From assembly GCA_964019135.1 (NCBI GenBank), contig OZ025256.1:22079911-22143910 (forward strand): 64,000 bases of DNA, written 5' to 3'. Position 1 is the first letter of the stretch. Each line of letters begins with the position of its first letter. A program made the translations under genes and the position numbers. The stretch is from Arenicola marina (Eukaryota; Annelida; Polychaeta; Arenicolidae). Shown here piece after piece: positions 45,131 through 55,225 of this stretch. The notes beneath the pieces are model-generated. The model saw only the letters and a list, made by a program, of their open reading frames with translations, ran no database searches and was not told the origin of the DNA.

Positions 45131-46254
45131 ATCTTTTGCGCATAATTATGTCGTTGGTAATAAAGCAATACGTTAATGATGCTCAACATTACGGTCTAAG
45201 ACTAGATAGTATATGGCCTGGAGTAGAGATACACTAATGTTTCAAGTCAGTGTCATTTCTCACACTGACACGTCTGAGGCTATATAATGCATGCCGGTTG
45301 GTGTTTCGGTACGCGCTGGTATATCCCTCACTCGTCTGGTACGAGCGCGGATGCCAAATGAGAGCCATGTATTTATCGTGTGATGTGCTCGCAGCAGTCT
45401 TCGCACTACTTAATAACTTGCCGTTGTAAAACCAAAACTTCAATGGCTCATTATCACGGCTAGACGGCCCCTTAAGGTTAAGAGCTTAAGAGATATATCC
45501 CTTAAGATATACCTGTTAAACAAGACCCCCCCCCCTCCCCCTTCCCCGCATGTTTTGAAGGAGGATGCCTTTATTCGTCGTTTTCAATGACAAAATGCTC
45601 TTGGTCGATAGTTTTCATAATTTACAATACTGGGTTGGTGCCTGTATATATGTAGCCGGGTTCTGATTATCGATTCAAAAGAGACATATCGTATTGTGAT
45701 GCAATACATTGCTGGGCTGTAAGTGGACATGAAATCACATGGTACACGTACATTTTAAATAAAAAGGCGAAATAGAACCCCAGACGCATAAGAGGGCTTA
45801 ACTATATGTACACAAACCTAAGTGGTGGAAATATTGATTGTAAACCAAGTGGATCGACGCGGGCATGCATTTGTCGAAGACCAAATCGTTGGGGCGGGGA
45901 TGGGGGGGGGGGTATCATTCCCGCGTGGTGTATTGACATATCCAGTTTAATCCAAATTATGTTGTTATTATTATGAAAGTATGGGATATGAGCCAATATT
46001 GTTTATTGTACGAAACCCAGAATTTAATATCGATTCCCCGCTGACCAGCGAGGGGTCGTCCGGTGCTTGACGAGGTGATCTGGCTTCAGAGCTGCAGGCC
46101 GCGTATGTTTAGCGCTGGCGAGGGCGGTCAACATGCAGTTTATTTAAACACGAGGGTGGCTAGTAAAAAGATAAATTGAACGAACACGTTGCACGTGCTG
46201 GGATTAGTTTGGCAGTGGGGGGAAAACGAGAAGAGTATTTTAGGGATATATAAA
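45131..46254. other. unique sequence, no gene seen
   Basis: A small hairpin GTGTCATTTCTCACACTGACAC lies at 45,250. C-run at 45,525-45,534 and G-run at 45,901-45,911. No supported exon. Confidence 0.4.
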
Positions 46255-46440
46255 AAGAGGTCTGGAAGGGGACACGCATATTTGAAAAATCGACATTCGA
46301 CATTGACCCCAAATTCCGACACCGAGGATCTGAAAAAGCGACATCAACACAGATATTGGCATTTTAGGAAAAAAACGACACTGAACTGATTCGACACTGA
46401 GAATTTTTGAGAAATCAACACTGGATCCCCCCCCCACCCC
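46255..46440 (-). repeat. degenerate ATCGACA-type tandem repeat ending in C-run
   Basis: Roughly 35-40-bp units with (A)nTCGACA or GCGACA cores, closing with a C-run at 46,427-46,435. In reverse complement it mirrors 40,228-40,430: G-run then GTGTCGATTTT units. Confidence 0.6.
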
Positions 46441-47389
46441 ACTTCTCATTCCAGACCCCTCTAAAGGGGTGCGGGAATGCAAAGGAGACCGAAGAAATAG
46501 GTGTCATTTGGCAACTCTACCCATGGTTTCAGAATTGGGATCCGGTAACCCCTTCAGCGAGAAACATGATATTATCATTGTCAACTCTGCATTGATCTCT
46601 ACCCCGACCCCTTCACCCCCTCAGCAGTCCACTTCTCCGCCAGCGCACGTCATATACAACGTGCAACATTTGTTGGTGGGGTGTTAGCATGTCTGGTAAT
46701 TTTTGGTAAGGCACCCGCGGGGATAGAAGTCCAGCGAGGTCGCCCAGTGCGCGGGTCCGAGTGGGGTGGAGTGACCAGTGAATGGAGCCAGGGTGGTCCC
46801 CGAGCGCTGGAAGTGGGGGGGGGGCGAGGGCCCCAGCCGCTTGAGAGGAAGACCCCCCTGGGTTGGAGGCGGTACATCTTTAGCGGGAACACCAACCGGG
46901 GACACCAGGCCAGGAGAGGGGCGGTGCCAGCCCGGATTATACCAGGGGGGTCCTCTGGGGGTGGGGCGGCTAGATCCAGATGTGACCTGGGTACCCGCAA
47001 CAGAGGGGGTGAGAAGTTCTGATGGTGCCAGGGTGTCCCAGGGGGTGAGGCGGGCCCTATGCAAAAAGTCTAGCATGATGTGGCCAAGGTACTTCCGAGG
47101 GAGGGGGAGGAATTCTGATGGTGCCGGGGTATCCCAGGGGGAGAGGGGGGGTGTTTAAGGAATGGGGGGGGCGGGCTTAAAGGAGCGGGGCAAGAGAAGC
47201 GGAGGGGGACTAGTGGGATTCACGACAAAGAGTAGGGAAAATCAGACACAAAGCACAGGGTTGAAAAAAGGACATAAGCTGATGAAAATGGAATACATCC
47301 AACATACGTTGCTACATCTCTTTGTTAACGTGGTGTCGTGAGCGAAAAAGTGGCCGTAGTCAAAACATTTCAGCATCACTAAAAGGAAG
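46441..47389 (+). other. G-rich sequence upstream of integrase-like gene
   Basis: Two loose repeats of TCTGATGGTGCCAGGGTGTC at 47,019 and 47,116, otherwise unique. It may contain the promoter of the gene at 47,390, but no clear TATA element is placed well. Confidence 0.4.
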
Positions 47390-47711
47390 ATGGATCACCC
47401 ACTCCTTCAATCCCTACAGAGCATGATCGAGACCATTGGGGAATATGTCCGGCATGGGTCTACAACATCAGCAAACATTAGTTTGATCCCAGCCCAAATG
47501 GATTTATTTATAAAATCTTGTATGCAGGATCAACAAGTCCCAGTCATGCTTATCGATAAGATTTTGCAAGCAAAATTTGAGTTCATTGCCATGGCCAACC
47601 AGGTGGTCAATGTCGACACAGATACTGGATACCAGGCCAGAACATTGCATACTGGCAATCGGGGCAGGCCAAGATTTCACATATCGCAAGAACAGCTGCA
47701 GTTTTTTCTTG
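47390..47711 (+). CDS. IS3EU/integrase-like transposase gene, exon 1
   Basis: ATG in good context (GGAAGATGG) opens a frame of 107 codons ending at donor TTG|GTAAGG in phase 1. The end of the exon reads NRGRPRFHISQEQLQFFL, the lead-in to a helix-turn-helix that continues in exon 2. This three-exon gene resembles the intron-containing integrase-core (rve, IS3-like) proteins found in fish and marine invertebrates. Those have an N-terminal segment, a helix-turn-helix, an IS3 OrfB-type spacer and a DDE core. Here only the first three parts are present. It would act on DNA as a transposase or domesticated derivative. The assignment to the IS3EU superfamily is from memory of the family pattern and is less certain than the integrase resemblance. 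Confidence 0.7.
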
Positions 47712-48004
47712 GTAAGGCACACAAGCTTTCTATCATTTGCCATAAACCTATGTTCGAAAGCCTTGGCGCGGGGCTAAATATTATTGACGTGCCATGTAAA
47801 TAGAATTCTGCCTTATTAGTGTATAAATTATTTAGCAACCGAAGCAAGCATTACTAGTATCCACAGTGTAGCGGTGCTCGTAATTGTAACTATAACTAAC
47901 GGTTAGGCCATACGATTAGAATATTGAAAAGTTAGCAATTGATAACATTTGTTGGTACTGTATATATAGGTATATAGTAACTTATACAGTAAATCTCTGC
48001 GCAG

Positions 48005-48175
48005 AAAATAACTTCTCGTCACACGATATGGGTTCCATGCTGGCCGTCAGCACGCGGACTGTTGAACGAAGACTGCATGACTTTGGACTGACCTCCAGAC
48101 CCCGCCTCACAATCATGGCAGATGACGCCTTGGATGTTCGGGTCATGCAGATTGTGTCCTCTATTCCCAGATCAG
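48005..48175 (+). CDS. IS3EU/integrase-like transposase gene, exon 2 (helix-turn-helix)
   Basis: After acceptor CTGCGCAG the split codon (G|AA) is completed, and the exon reads NNFSSHDMGSMLAVSTRTVE then RRLHDFGLTSRPRL. That is a helix-turn-helix with SxRTVxRRLxxFGL as recognition helix. It ends IPRSG at donor TCAG|GTAAGG in phase 1. The 293-bp intron before it and the matching phases support real splicing. Confidence 0.7.
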
Positions 48176-48495
48176 GTAAGGAATATCGTCACAACTTGTA
48201 ATCGTATCTTTTACATGCTAAGTTAACGACAGATCCGAATTTTATGAGCAACGGAAATAAGCGTTATACTGAGATACGTTATAACATTTAGTTTTTGCTA
48301 AACACTTTTCCATTTATTGATGATAAATACAACATTTTTCATTATCTTCGGGCGTGCAATAAAATTTCAAATTTCTTCTTTGGCTATCGCGACTGATGGG
48401 CCCAATACGTTTTGGTTATAAGCGCGAACATATAGGCTAGCTAGGTTTGTTAATTCTGGTTTATAGATATATAGTAACTGAAGGTATATTTTCAG

Positions 48496-48688
48496 GCTTT
48501 AAGTCCATTGAAGGCCATCTTGTCCGTGATGGAGTTCATATTCAAAGAAGCCGGATTCGCGAGAGTATTGCCAGGATGGATCCAGTGGGAAGGAACATAC
48601 GACGACATCGCACGATCAGAAGAAGAGTGTACAGCGTTGCATCGCCACTGGCACTTTGGCACATGGACAGTAATCATAAACTTATCCG
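48496..48688 (+). CDS. IS3EU/integrase-like transposase gene, exon 3 (up to DDE core)
   Basis: Acceptor ATATTTTCAG completes the split glycine, and the exon reads FKSIEGHLVRDGVHIQRSRI then RESIARMDPVGR..., the G-[YF]-x-x-[IM]-x-G-x-L-x-x-x-G spacer seen in IS3-type transposases. It ends ALWHMDSNHKLIR, holding the first catalytic aspartate (HMD). The donor CG|GTTAGT is in phase 2, so a further exon with the rest of the DDE core is required. I find none before the minisatellite at 48.84 kb or beyond. The gene is therefore 3'-truncated. Confidence 0.7.
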
Positions 48689-48839
48689 GTTAGTAGAATA
48701 CACCATTTCGCCTAGAACTGTTAATCGGGTTCATCCACGCACCCTCGCTCATAAACTTGCGACACACCTAGTGAAAATTTCGCAAGGTAGAAACAAAGCA
48801 TATGGCAGCGAGGCACGGCGCGCTGAGCGTGCATGCGGA

Positions 48840-49150
48840 GGTAGGGGGTGTAGGGAACCCTGCCGTTGCCAGGGTGATCCCCTCAGCTTTTGTAGGGGTG
48901 GGGGGAATCCCGAGGGCGCCAGGGTGGTCCTCTCAGCGTTAGTGGGGGTGGGGGAGAATCCTGACGTTGCCAGAGGATCCCCTCAGCGTTAGTGGGAGTG
49001 GGGGAGAATCCTGACGTTGCCAGGAGGATCCCCTCAGCTTTAGTAGGGGTGGGGGGAATCCCGAGGGTGCCAGGGTGGTCCCCTCAGCGTTAGTGGGCGT
49101 GGGGGAGAATCCTGACGCTGCTAGTGGGTCCCTGTAGGGGTGGAGGGGCT
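48840..49150 (+). repeat. 51-bp G-rich minisatellite, about 6 units
   Basis: Units contain ATCCCCTCAGCGTTAGTGGG and AGAATCCTGACGTTGCCAG with insertions. It occupies the place where downstream exons of the integrase-like gene would be expected. Confidence 0.8.
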
Positions 49151-49764
49151 CCTGGCCTAGCTAGTATAAATAAGGGGTTATGATCATGAGCCTGGATCAT
49201 CGCCCGAGAAATTAGGATAACAATGTCAGAAGTTTAGAAGTGGAAAAGAAATGTACGTATCTTCCCAAAGAATTGTAATTAAAGTCCGTGTGGGTGGGGA
49301 AGGAGTGGGTCAAATGCATAGTGTCCAAGCGACTTAGCTAGAATTTAGGAGTGCCCACTTAGACAACTGACGAGGTGGTAAAGAGACCTTACGACGAAAA
49401 CACCACCTCAAAATTGTCCCCCCCCCCCCATCCCCACCTCCTGCAGGCCTGAGGCATGAACACATTTATGTCGCGGGTACTTCCTATCTTCGAAGCCTCG
49501 CAGTTCTAAGTTTCAAGCCGTTTCAAGCCGTTCATGAGATTAAAATTTCGTTCGTAGGAGAATCAAATTTGCATAGTTCCTTCAATTAAATCATCTGGGG
49601 CAATAAACAAAAGAATACAAAAAATCCCTTGGGACCAAGATATGTGTATATTTTCGTCACATTATCACTGATCACACATGACGGTATGCAGTGTCCGCGC
49701 ACTTATCATGTCACCCAAGGCTCTTATCACAATTTACTTGTAACACAGTTCAAAATGGTTTTAC
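49151..49764. other. gap between the two convergent truncated genes
   Basis: C-run at 49,419-49,430 and unique AT-rich sequence. No exon for either gene was recognised. Confidence 0.4.
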
Positions 49765-50035
49765 CTCGCAGGTTTCCAGATGCTCTCTCATGTCACAGAG
49801 AGGGAGCCTCTGGCTGCAGAACAAACACACCTCCTCCTCGCAATGTTCTGACCCTGATGAGTTCACCAGCGGGATGTCCCGCTGTATGGGGCGTAGGTAT
49901 ATGCGCCCGGTGCCAAAGGCCCCCAACTCCGCCACCTCACATGCTCCGTACTTCACGGTTTCTAGCCGTGTCCTTGACCCGGAGGCCATAGCCATCATGT
50001 CAAAACCTCCGCGGGTTTCGAGGGCTGGATATTCC
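49765..50035 (-). CDS. G2E3/HECT-like E3 ligase family gene, fourth visible exon
   Basis: Minus-strand exon from acceptor TTTTTCAG to donor GAG|GTAAAA. It reads EYPALETRGGFDMMAMASGS ... GRIYLRPIQRDIPL, then a small finger CLFCSQRLPLCDMREHLETC (C-x2-C...H-x3-C). The GGF-x-[LM]-[LM] plus RPIQ-x-D order followed by such a finger is the pattern of the many G2/M-phase-specific E3 ligase-like (HECT) proteins of fish and molluscs. It joins the previous exon in phase 2 (AG|G) and ends in phase 0. The HECT domain itself should follow at lower coordinates but is not present. The predicted role is ubiquitin ligation if complete; this copy is truncated. Confidence 0.65.
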
Positions 50036-50738
50036 CTGAAAAATTCATCAAGTATGCCACGCTACTTTGCAAGAGATAACGAATATTCATTTACATGTAT
50101 ATACGCGTGTAATACGTATCGAGTTGTTTTCTTATTGTACAGTGGCCGACAATTATTCATTGAGAGACAAATATGGTTATTGCGACTAACTCGTGTTCGA
50201 TTTACCTGATACCGACTGAAAACCGAAACTGGCTTTGAAACCGGTTTCAACGGTTTGCCCACCTAAAGGCGAACACATAATTTCCGTGTTTACGGTTTCA
50301 GCATGTATTTGAGCAATGGTCATGTGCTTATATAGTGCTTATGAAGTTTATGCCAGCATAAATATGCCGTCTGTTTCATTTTCTACCCGCGATTGGACTT
50401 ACCGTAAATAAATTAGTCACATACGTTTGTCCAGAAATCTCTATTCATTACATTTATGATTAACTATGGTCTATGTGTTCACTGAACTGACAGTTCCGCG
50501 GAACCGAAATCGTCAAACCAGCTCTCTCGATAGTTTCACGGTTTCGAGGAAACCGGTTTCGGTTCATCTCCTGTCGAACACTTCGGCAAACCGGTTTTGG
50601 TTTCATATAAATCGAACACGCCATCAGGAGCTTCATCTATGGATATGATCATGTAATGCAAAGGCGGGGTTCTCCAACTGTTCACGGCAAATGTAACTGG
50701 CCATGCACTATACACAGTGTATATCTAATATGGCTTAC

Positions 50739-50901
50739 CTGTATAGGGCCTCCTTCATGTCGGTCGCGTTCCCTGCAATTGGCAGAGCGATTCGTCGCTC
50801 CCCAAGACCATTCTGCATTAGGATGCGCTTTTCCTGCAGATTTGGGGCAAGATTTCTATTTGTCTCAGCTAGGCAAACAAATGTCTTGCTCGTTGTCCTT
50901 C
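50739..50901 (-). CDS. G2E3/HECT-like gene, third visible exon
   Basis: Acceptor TTTTCTCCCCCAG; the split codon G|GA joins it to the exon at 51,541. It reads RTTSKTFVCLAETN ... EKRILMQNGLGERRIAL ... MKEALYR. This is the family's KxFVCL ... E-K-x-x-L-x-x-x-G-L-G-x-[KR]-x-I ... segment. Donor ACAG|GTAAGC in phase 2. Confidence 0.65.
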
Positions 50902-51014
50902 CTGGGGGAGAAAACCACATTTTCAATAATAATATTATTATGTTTGTATTATTATAACAATATTATGTTTGCGTTTTATATATTATATTTTTGTCAAAAA
51001 TCATTTGAAAACCT

Positions 51015-51320
51015 GGGGGGGGGGGGGGGGGGGTACCTTTTTAGATCTGCGCGATTGCCATCCAGGAATTCTTGGAGATTCGCGTTTAGCTGTTGGCAAA
51101 TGTTGGGGATCGTTATCCGTACAATTCCTGGTTCAGACAAGTTGCCTATTTACCGCCCCCCCGTTATTAATGTCTGCGAATTCCTTCATATTCGCGATAT
51201 CACATTTGAGGTGTTTTTTCTCGCACACATCTTTAAAATGTCCTCATCTTGGAGATTCGCTATTGTTCTCCCTAATTCTTGGGGATTTGCGATTCAGAGG
51301 GGGTATCCCTCCCCCCATAC
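51015..51320 (+). repeat. G-run followed by degenerate GATTCGCG repeats, C-rich end
   Basis: G-run at 51,015-51,033, then loosely spaced GATTCGCGT, ATTCGCGATAT, GATTCGCTA and GATTTGCGATT units, then GGGGGTATCCCTCCCCCC. It lies in an intron of the minus-strand gene. It has the same layout as 40,228-40,430 and 53,995-54,330. Confidence 0.5.
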
Positions 51321-51540
51321 TAGATGCAGATATGCATTGGGAAGGCTAACTTTAACCAGAAATGATATGTAATAACATCACTGGCAAGGATAACGGGACA
51401 AGTAGGGTCACGTTTTTCTTTTTTGATAACACGATTCAGTGTTTCGTGGTCATGCACTGCTGATTGATTATTGATATGTCCACTTTCGGTCATTTCAGTT
51501 AATTTCAGTTACCCCCCTGAGATTACTCGTTGTAACCAAC

Positions 51541-51598
51541 CTGGCCTCCTGCATCGATTAGCGCCATTCTGCCGATCTCGACTGTATGGATTGAATCT
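51541..51598 (-). CDS. G2E3/HECT-like gene, second visible exon (58 bp)
   Basis: Acceptor TACTTCTTCCCGCAG, donor CCAG|GTTGGT. It reads RFNPYSRDRQNGANRCRRP, phase 0 in and phase 1 out, which exactly links the exons on either side (…RLFSRSQ before, G-RTTSK after). The NPY followed by a basic Arg-rich stretch is where the family has its 'LF.PY...R.R' linker. Confidence 0.6.
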
Positions 51599-52316
51599 CT
51601 GCGGGAAGAAGTACATAGCTTTAATATATAAGACGAGTTCACTCAGGGTGGTGACCAATGCCATATAAAAAGGAACCAAACTTTTAAGCATTTTTGCCCA
51701 GATCAGAGGCAGGGACATAGTGTTGGCGTCCGTACATATTCCACCAAGTATGAGGGATAAAATGGTATTCATGTAGTCACGGCGTATTGTGACAATAAGT
51801 CTGAGAAAACATTCTTTTTACTTTTACGGCTCTCTTAGAAGAATACTCTCAAACAAACTGTAGCTCTCTTGTCTCAATTGATATTGGGGCTACATGTTTC
51901 GGTACCTCTACCCAGTCGTGACCTTGACCATGACCCAGTGACCTTGATATGTGGCTACCAGAGGCCAAGTTGAATGCTCATTGTACTATGTAATAACAAA
52001 AGCCGCATAAAACCTAGAAATCGACTGGGGGTTATTTTCCCGCCAAAAATCTCGCTCAATTTATCTAATGTTAAATGAATTAATGGCAATAATATTTTTT
52101 TGCTCCCAAACTGCCGATTTAAATGCAAATTGGCACATTGCAAGGGACGCTAAAGCAGAGTAGGTGCTCTTTCAAACGCAGTAAAAAAACCTGACCCCAG
52201 TGACCATTTATTCGGCTTGGTCCCTATCTCGCAATAGTTAAGGAACAGCAAAAAACTTATGTGACTTTGCCCTTTGACAGCGGCAGCTGTATGCATTCGC
52301 TGTCGTCTCTTAACGT

Positions 52317-52975
52317 TGTCGTCTCTTAATGACAGCCAGACAAATAAAACATATTGACAAATAATGAAACATTATTATTTCGTCATTATTAAATACCTGA
52401 GATCGTGAGAAAAGCCGCCTGTGTTCGTCTAACACAGATGCATTTGCGCTGCCAAGCGAAGATGATGGCTGCCTGTTTTCCAGAATCACTGAGGGACACG
52501 AGGAGTTTGTGCTGTTGCTCGATGATTCTGTAGACGCATGCTCTCCATTTACTACCCTTTCAAGCTCTGAGTAGCATCTACGGAGCTGTTCAAGACATCT
52601 TCGCTGACTCTAATAGAATACCAAACAAAGCAGACGTACGTATAATGAAAACAATGTTATTTGCAAATCCATTGCATTCATGCTGCAGGAACATATTACG
52701 GTTATCTATACTAATGAAATGAAGCTGTCTGTCCCACCTATGCCGCTGCATGCACTGGCACATTGGCAGCAGCAGCCGCCTTGAACAGTCGCTGGGTGCT
52801 TATCGCTTTTCAATGTTATGTTCAATGCAAGCCAAAGTGGAATTTAATAGAGTATTTGCACATATGTTCAAATATATGCACATATGTACAATTAATTTGG
52901 ACATATGTGTCAATATTTGGACATATGTCCAAATATTTGTCGTCTCTTAATGACTGCCAGAAAAATAAACATTGA
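52317..52975 (+). repeat. 30-bp direct repeat around the first visible HECT-like exon
   Basis: TCGTCTCTTAATGACAGCCA followed by AATAAA at about 52,319-52,350 recurs with small changes at 52,940-52,971, so the pair brackets the exon at 52,397-52,603. Confidence 0.6.
52397..52603 (-). CDS. G2E3/HECT-like gene, first visible exon
   Basis: Acceptor TTAGAGTCAG to donor CTCAG|GTATTT, 69 codons, phase 0 at both ends. It begins RRCLEQLRRCYSELERVV (amphipathic, probably helical), has a serine-rich linker, and ends EHRRLFSRSQ. It is open in this frame throughout. The start codon must lie in an exon at higher coordinates that I could not identify; the AT-rich DNA to about 53 kb shows none. Confidence 0.55.
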
Positions 52976-53045
52976 ATTAGACATATGCAAAATAGAATTA
53001 TACATATGATTAATTGAATTAGACATATGTATAATTGAATTAGTC
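52855..53045 (+). repeat. degenerate ACATATG repeat, eight copies
   Basis: ACATATG or CATATGT recurs every 20-30 bp, with units such as AATTAGACATATG. It includes the perfect palindrome GGACATATGTCC at 52,919. Confidence 0.7.
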
Positions 53046-53994
53046 TAGAGCTTATATTTGAATAGATCTTTAAAAATAAGCTGCGACTCCCCTGTCAGTT
53101 GCATACGGTTCCGCTTTAAGACATCGTGATCTTTTTCTTACAAAACATAATTTGTCCTAAACTCTTGGAGCACGACTTAAATTTTAAAAGAAAACCTGTT
53201 GAAGCTCCACGGAAACAAAATAACCGAAAAAAGGGAAACGCCACGATGTCACCTATATTGGGTTCCGTGCCGTGTGGAGGTTCGGAACGTTTTCTTTCTG
53301 GGAGGGAGGCAGGTAGGGCGATAGGTCTTGGGGAACGAGTGATTCGCCTTATTCACGGAATCGCCATATTGAAGTCAAAATGAGGCTGTGGCTGCAAACA
53401 CAAACTACGTGACTCCCTCAACGCGTGAAATCTAATGGCAGACACTGCTGCGGGTTCGCTGCGAAATAGTTCACAACTGTTTTCAGTTATAAAATGACCG
53501 ATTTCCGGCAGAAGAAAAGGGCGGTGTGTTCTGGAGCAAGTACATGTAAAATAAGAGGGTAAACGCTCTAACACTCTCCACTTTGTTACGTAGAGCTATA
53601 GGCTACAGGGCCGTGTTATTACCCTACGATAAGACTCCGTATGCGTGGAGTCTTATGGATATAGGTCGGCCGGGTATTCCCTGCAGCATGCAACAAGAAT
53701 CAATTCACATGGTCACAAAGAAAATACAACTCTTGTCGCCCGCCACCTCCCCCCCAAACGTAGCCTGGCCCGTCCCGCCCCTGGATTTTGTAAAGGAACA
53801 CCGCGACGCGTGTATGCCACTACGCACTGTGCAGCCGTCAAACCAGTCTGACTAGTGAAGCCAGTTTGTATCCAAACCCCATTTACCATGTCTACGCCAT
53901 TCATTCTGTTGCTAGACTGGTGATTTTGCGTGTAGAATGACAAGATAAGACAACAGACGCACCTCCATAAGCTTGAAGTCATGGGGAGAGTGTG
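53046..53994. other. unique sequence, no gene seen
   Basis: May contain the upstream end of the HECT-like gene, but I cannot place an exon. A small hairpin AAGACTCC...GGAGTCTT lies at 53,630-53,654. Confidence 0.35.
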
Positions 53995-54330
53995 TTTGTG
54001 TGTGTGGGGGTGGGGGGGGGGGGTACTAGCTGAAGATTGCCAGTGAAGTTAATTAGGCTTTTTTTAAACCGTGAATTGGGAATGAGGAAAATAATTCTTT
54101 GATACTGGGAATGAGACATTAGCCGATCGTCGTGATCAATGATTTTCATTAATCGTGAACTGAGCATTTTAATACCGCCGAAAACTGGCTGAGAATTGGG
54201 ACATCGCCAATTTATATCATTTATCCGCCCCTTGCATTGCATGCGGGAAGTTCTCCATTTAATTTTTCGTGACCTGGGGATAAAGATATTTATTCTTTGT
54301 GATTTTATATCGTGGGACGTACCGAAATGA
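53995..54330 (+). repeat. GT/G-run followed by degenerate GTGAATTGGGA repeats
   Basis: GTGTGT and a G-run (54,006-54,023), then loosely repeated GTGAATTGGGAATGAG, ATACTGGGAATGAGA, CGTGAACTGAGCATTTT and GAGAATTGGGACAT units of about 40 bp. Confidence 0.5.
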
Positions 54331-54453
54331 GTCACAGTTACGATTATGTTTAAATGACATTGCGAACCCAAACTACCTCATTTTGATGTTCCATCTTAAC
54401 AGGCGCTCCTGTGGTCAGATTCGGAGTAGGGAAATATGCGCGCGCCCACAAGG

Positions 54454-54970
54454 ACCCGCAGCTCGCAGCGCCCTCTGTTGTCTATTCGAAGTTAGCTTGT
54501 TTCACTTGGAGTTTGATCGTCTGGTTCGGCAAAGGGTGTTCGCTTGGAAAACGACGTTATGATTTGCGCGTCGCTCATTCATTCGGCGTTTGACTACTTC
54601 GTGTGCCATGCGATGACTGTATGATTTGGGTTAGCGTGAAATGGTTTGGAAACTGTATTGTTGCATATGAATTTCCCTCGTTGGTTTGAAAGTAGCTTCG
54701 ATTGATTGGCAATTCGATCATTGATCAAATGGAAGTAGATTAGACGACTTGTAGTCTTACCTCTCCAATTCATCGTTGACACGTCCGTTACTTTATTGTA
54801 CACTTTGAATGGTAAATGATGTCTGTTTCATTTGAAGTTACCATACTTGGTCCCGAAGCAGTATGTTTGGTCCCGAAATAGTATGTTTGGCTTGGTGATT
54901 GTTGTCTGTTTGATTTGAACTTTCATTGAGTCAGTGCGTGTTTGTATTTTTGGCGGTCACGGCGGCCCAT
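54454..54970 (-). repeat. 0.52-kb dispersed repeat, copy 2 (inverted)
   Basis: Reverse complement of 41,021-41,543, including the same 69-codon frame (54,594-54,803). The foldback MITE at 55,089 lies about 120 bp beyond its end. Confidence 0.85.
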
Positions 54971-55088
54971 AGGATCTCGCTCAAAGCTCTACCGAGCGCC
55001 CTCTGTCGGAGAGTGGACATTTAATCTCGTGGAAGTTGAACGGTTTTCGTCGAAGAGAGACGCCCATGAACTGAAGGTAAGTTCGAAT

Positions 55089-55217
55089 CACAGGCACAGT
55101 AAATCGACTGACACAGAGCGGGGGGGGGGGGGGGGGCGGGGGTCCGCACGGCCTACTAATGTGCGGACCCCCCCCCCCCCCCCCCCGCTCTGTGTCAGTC
55201 GATTTACTGTGCCTGTG
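55089..55217. mobile_element. hAT-like foldback MITE with intact 8-bp target duplication
   Basis: Perfect inverted arms begin CACAGGCACAGTAAATC and run through GACTGACACAGAGCG into a G-run (left) and C-run (right); the centre GGTCCGCAC...GTGCGGACC also pairs. GTTCGAAT flanks it on both sides (55,081-55,088 and 55,218-55,225). It shares the outer 17 bp with the element at 3-134 but not the inner arm sequence. Confidence 0.9.
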
Positions 55218-55225
55218 GTTCGAAT

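Noticed and set aside
45260..45300. GGCTATATAATGC as a TATA-box promoter
   Set aside because: No initiator, exon or open frame follows at a suitable distance.
50656..51372. Plus-strand frame of 238 codons
   Set aside because: It crosses a G-run and the antisense of a well-supported minus-strand exon, with no domain of its own.
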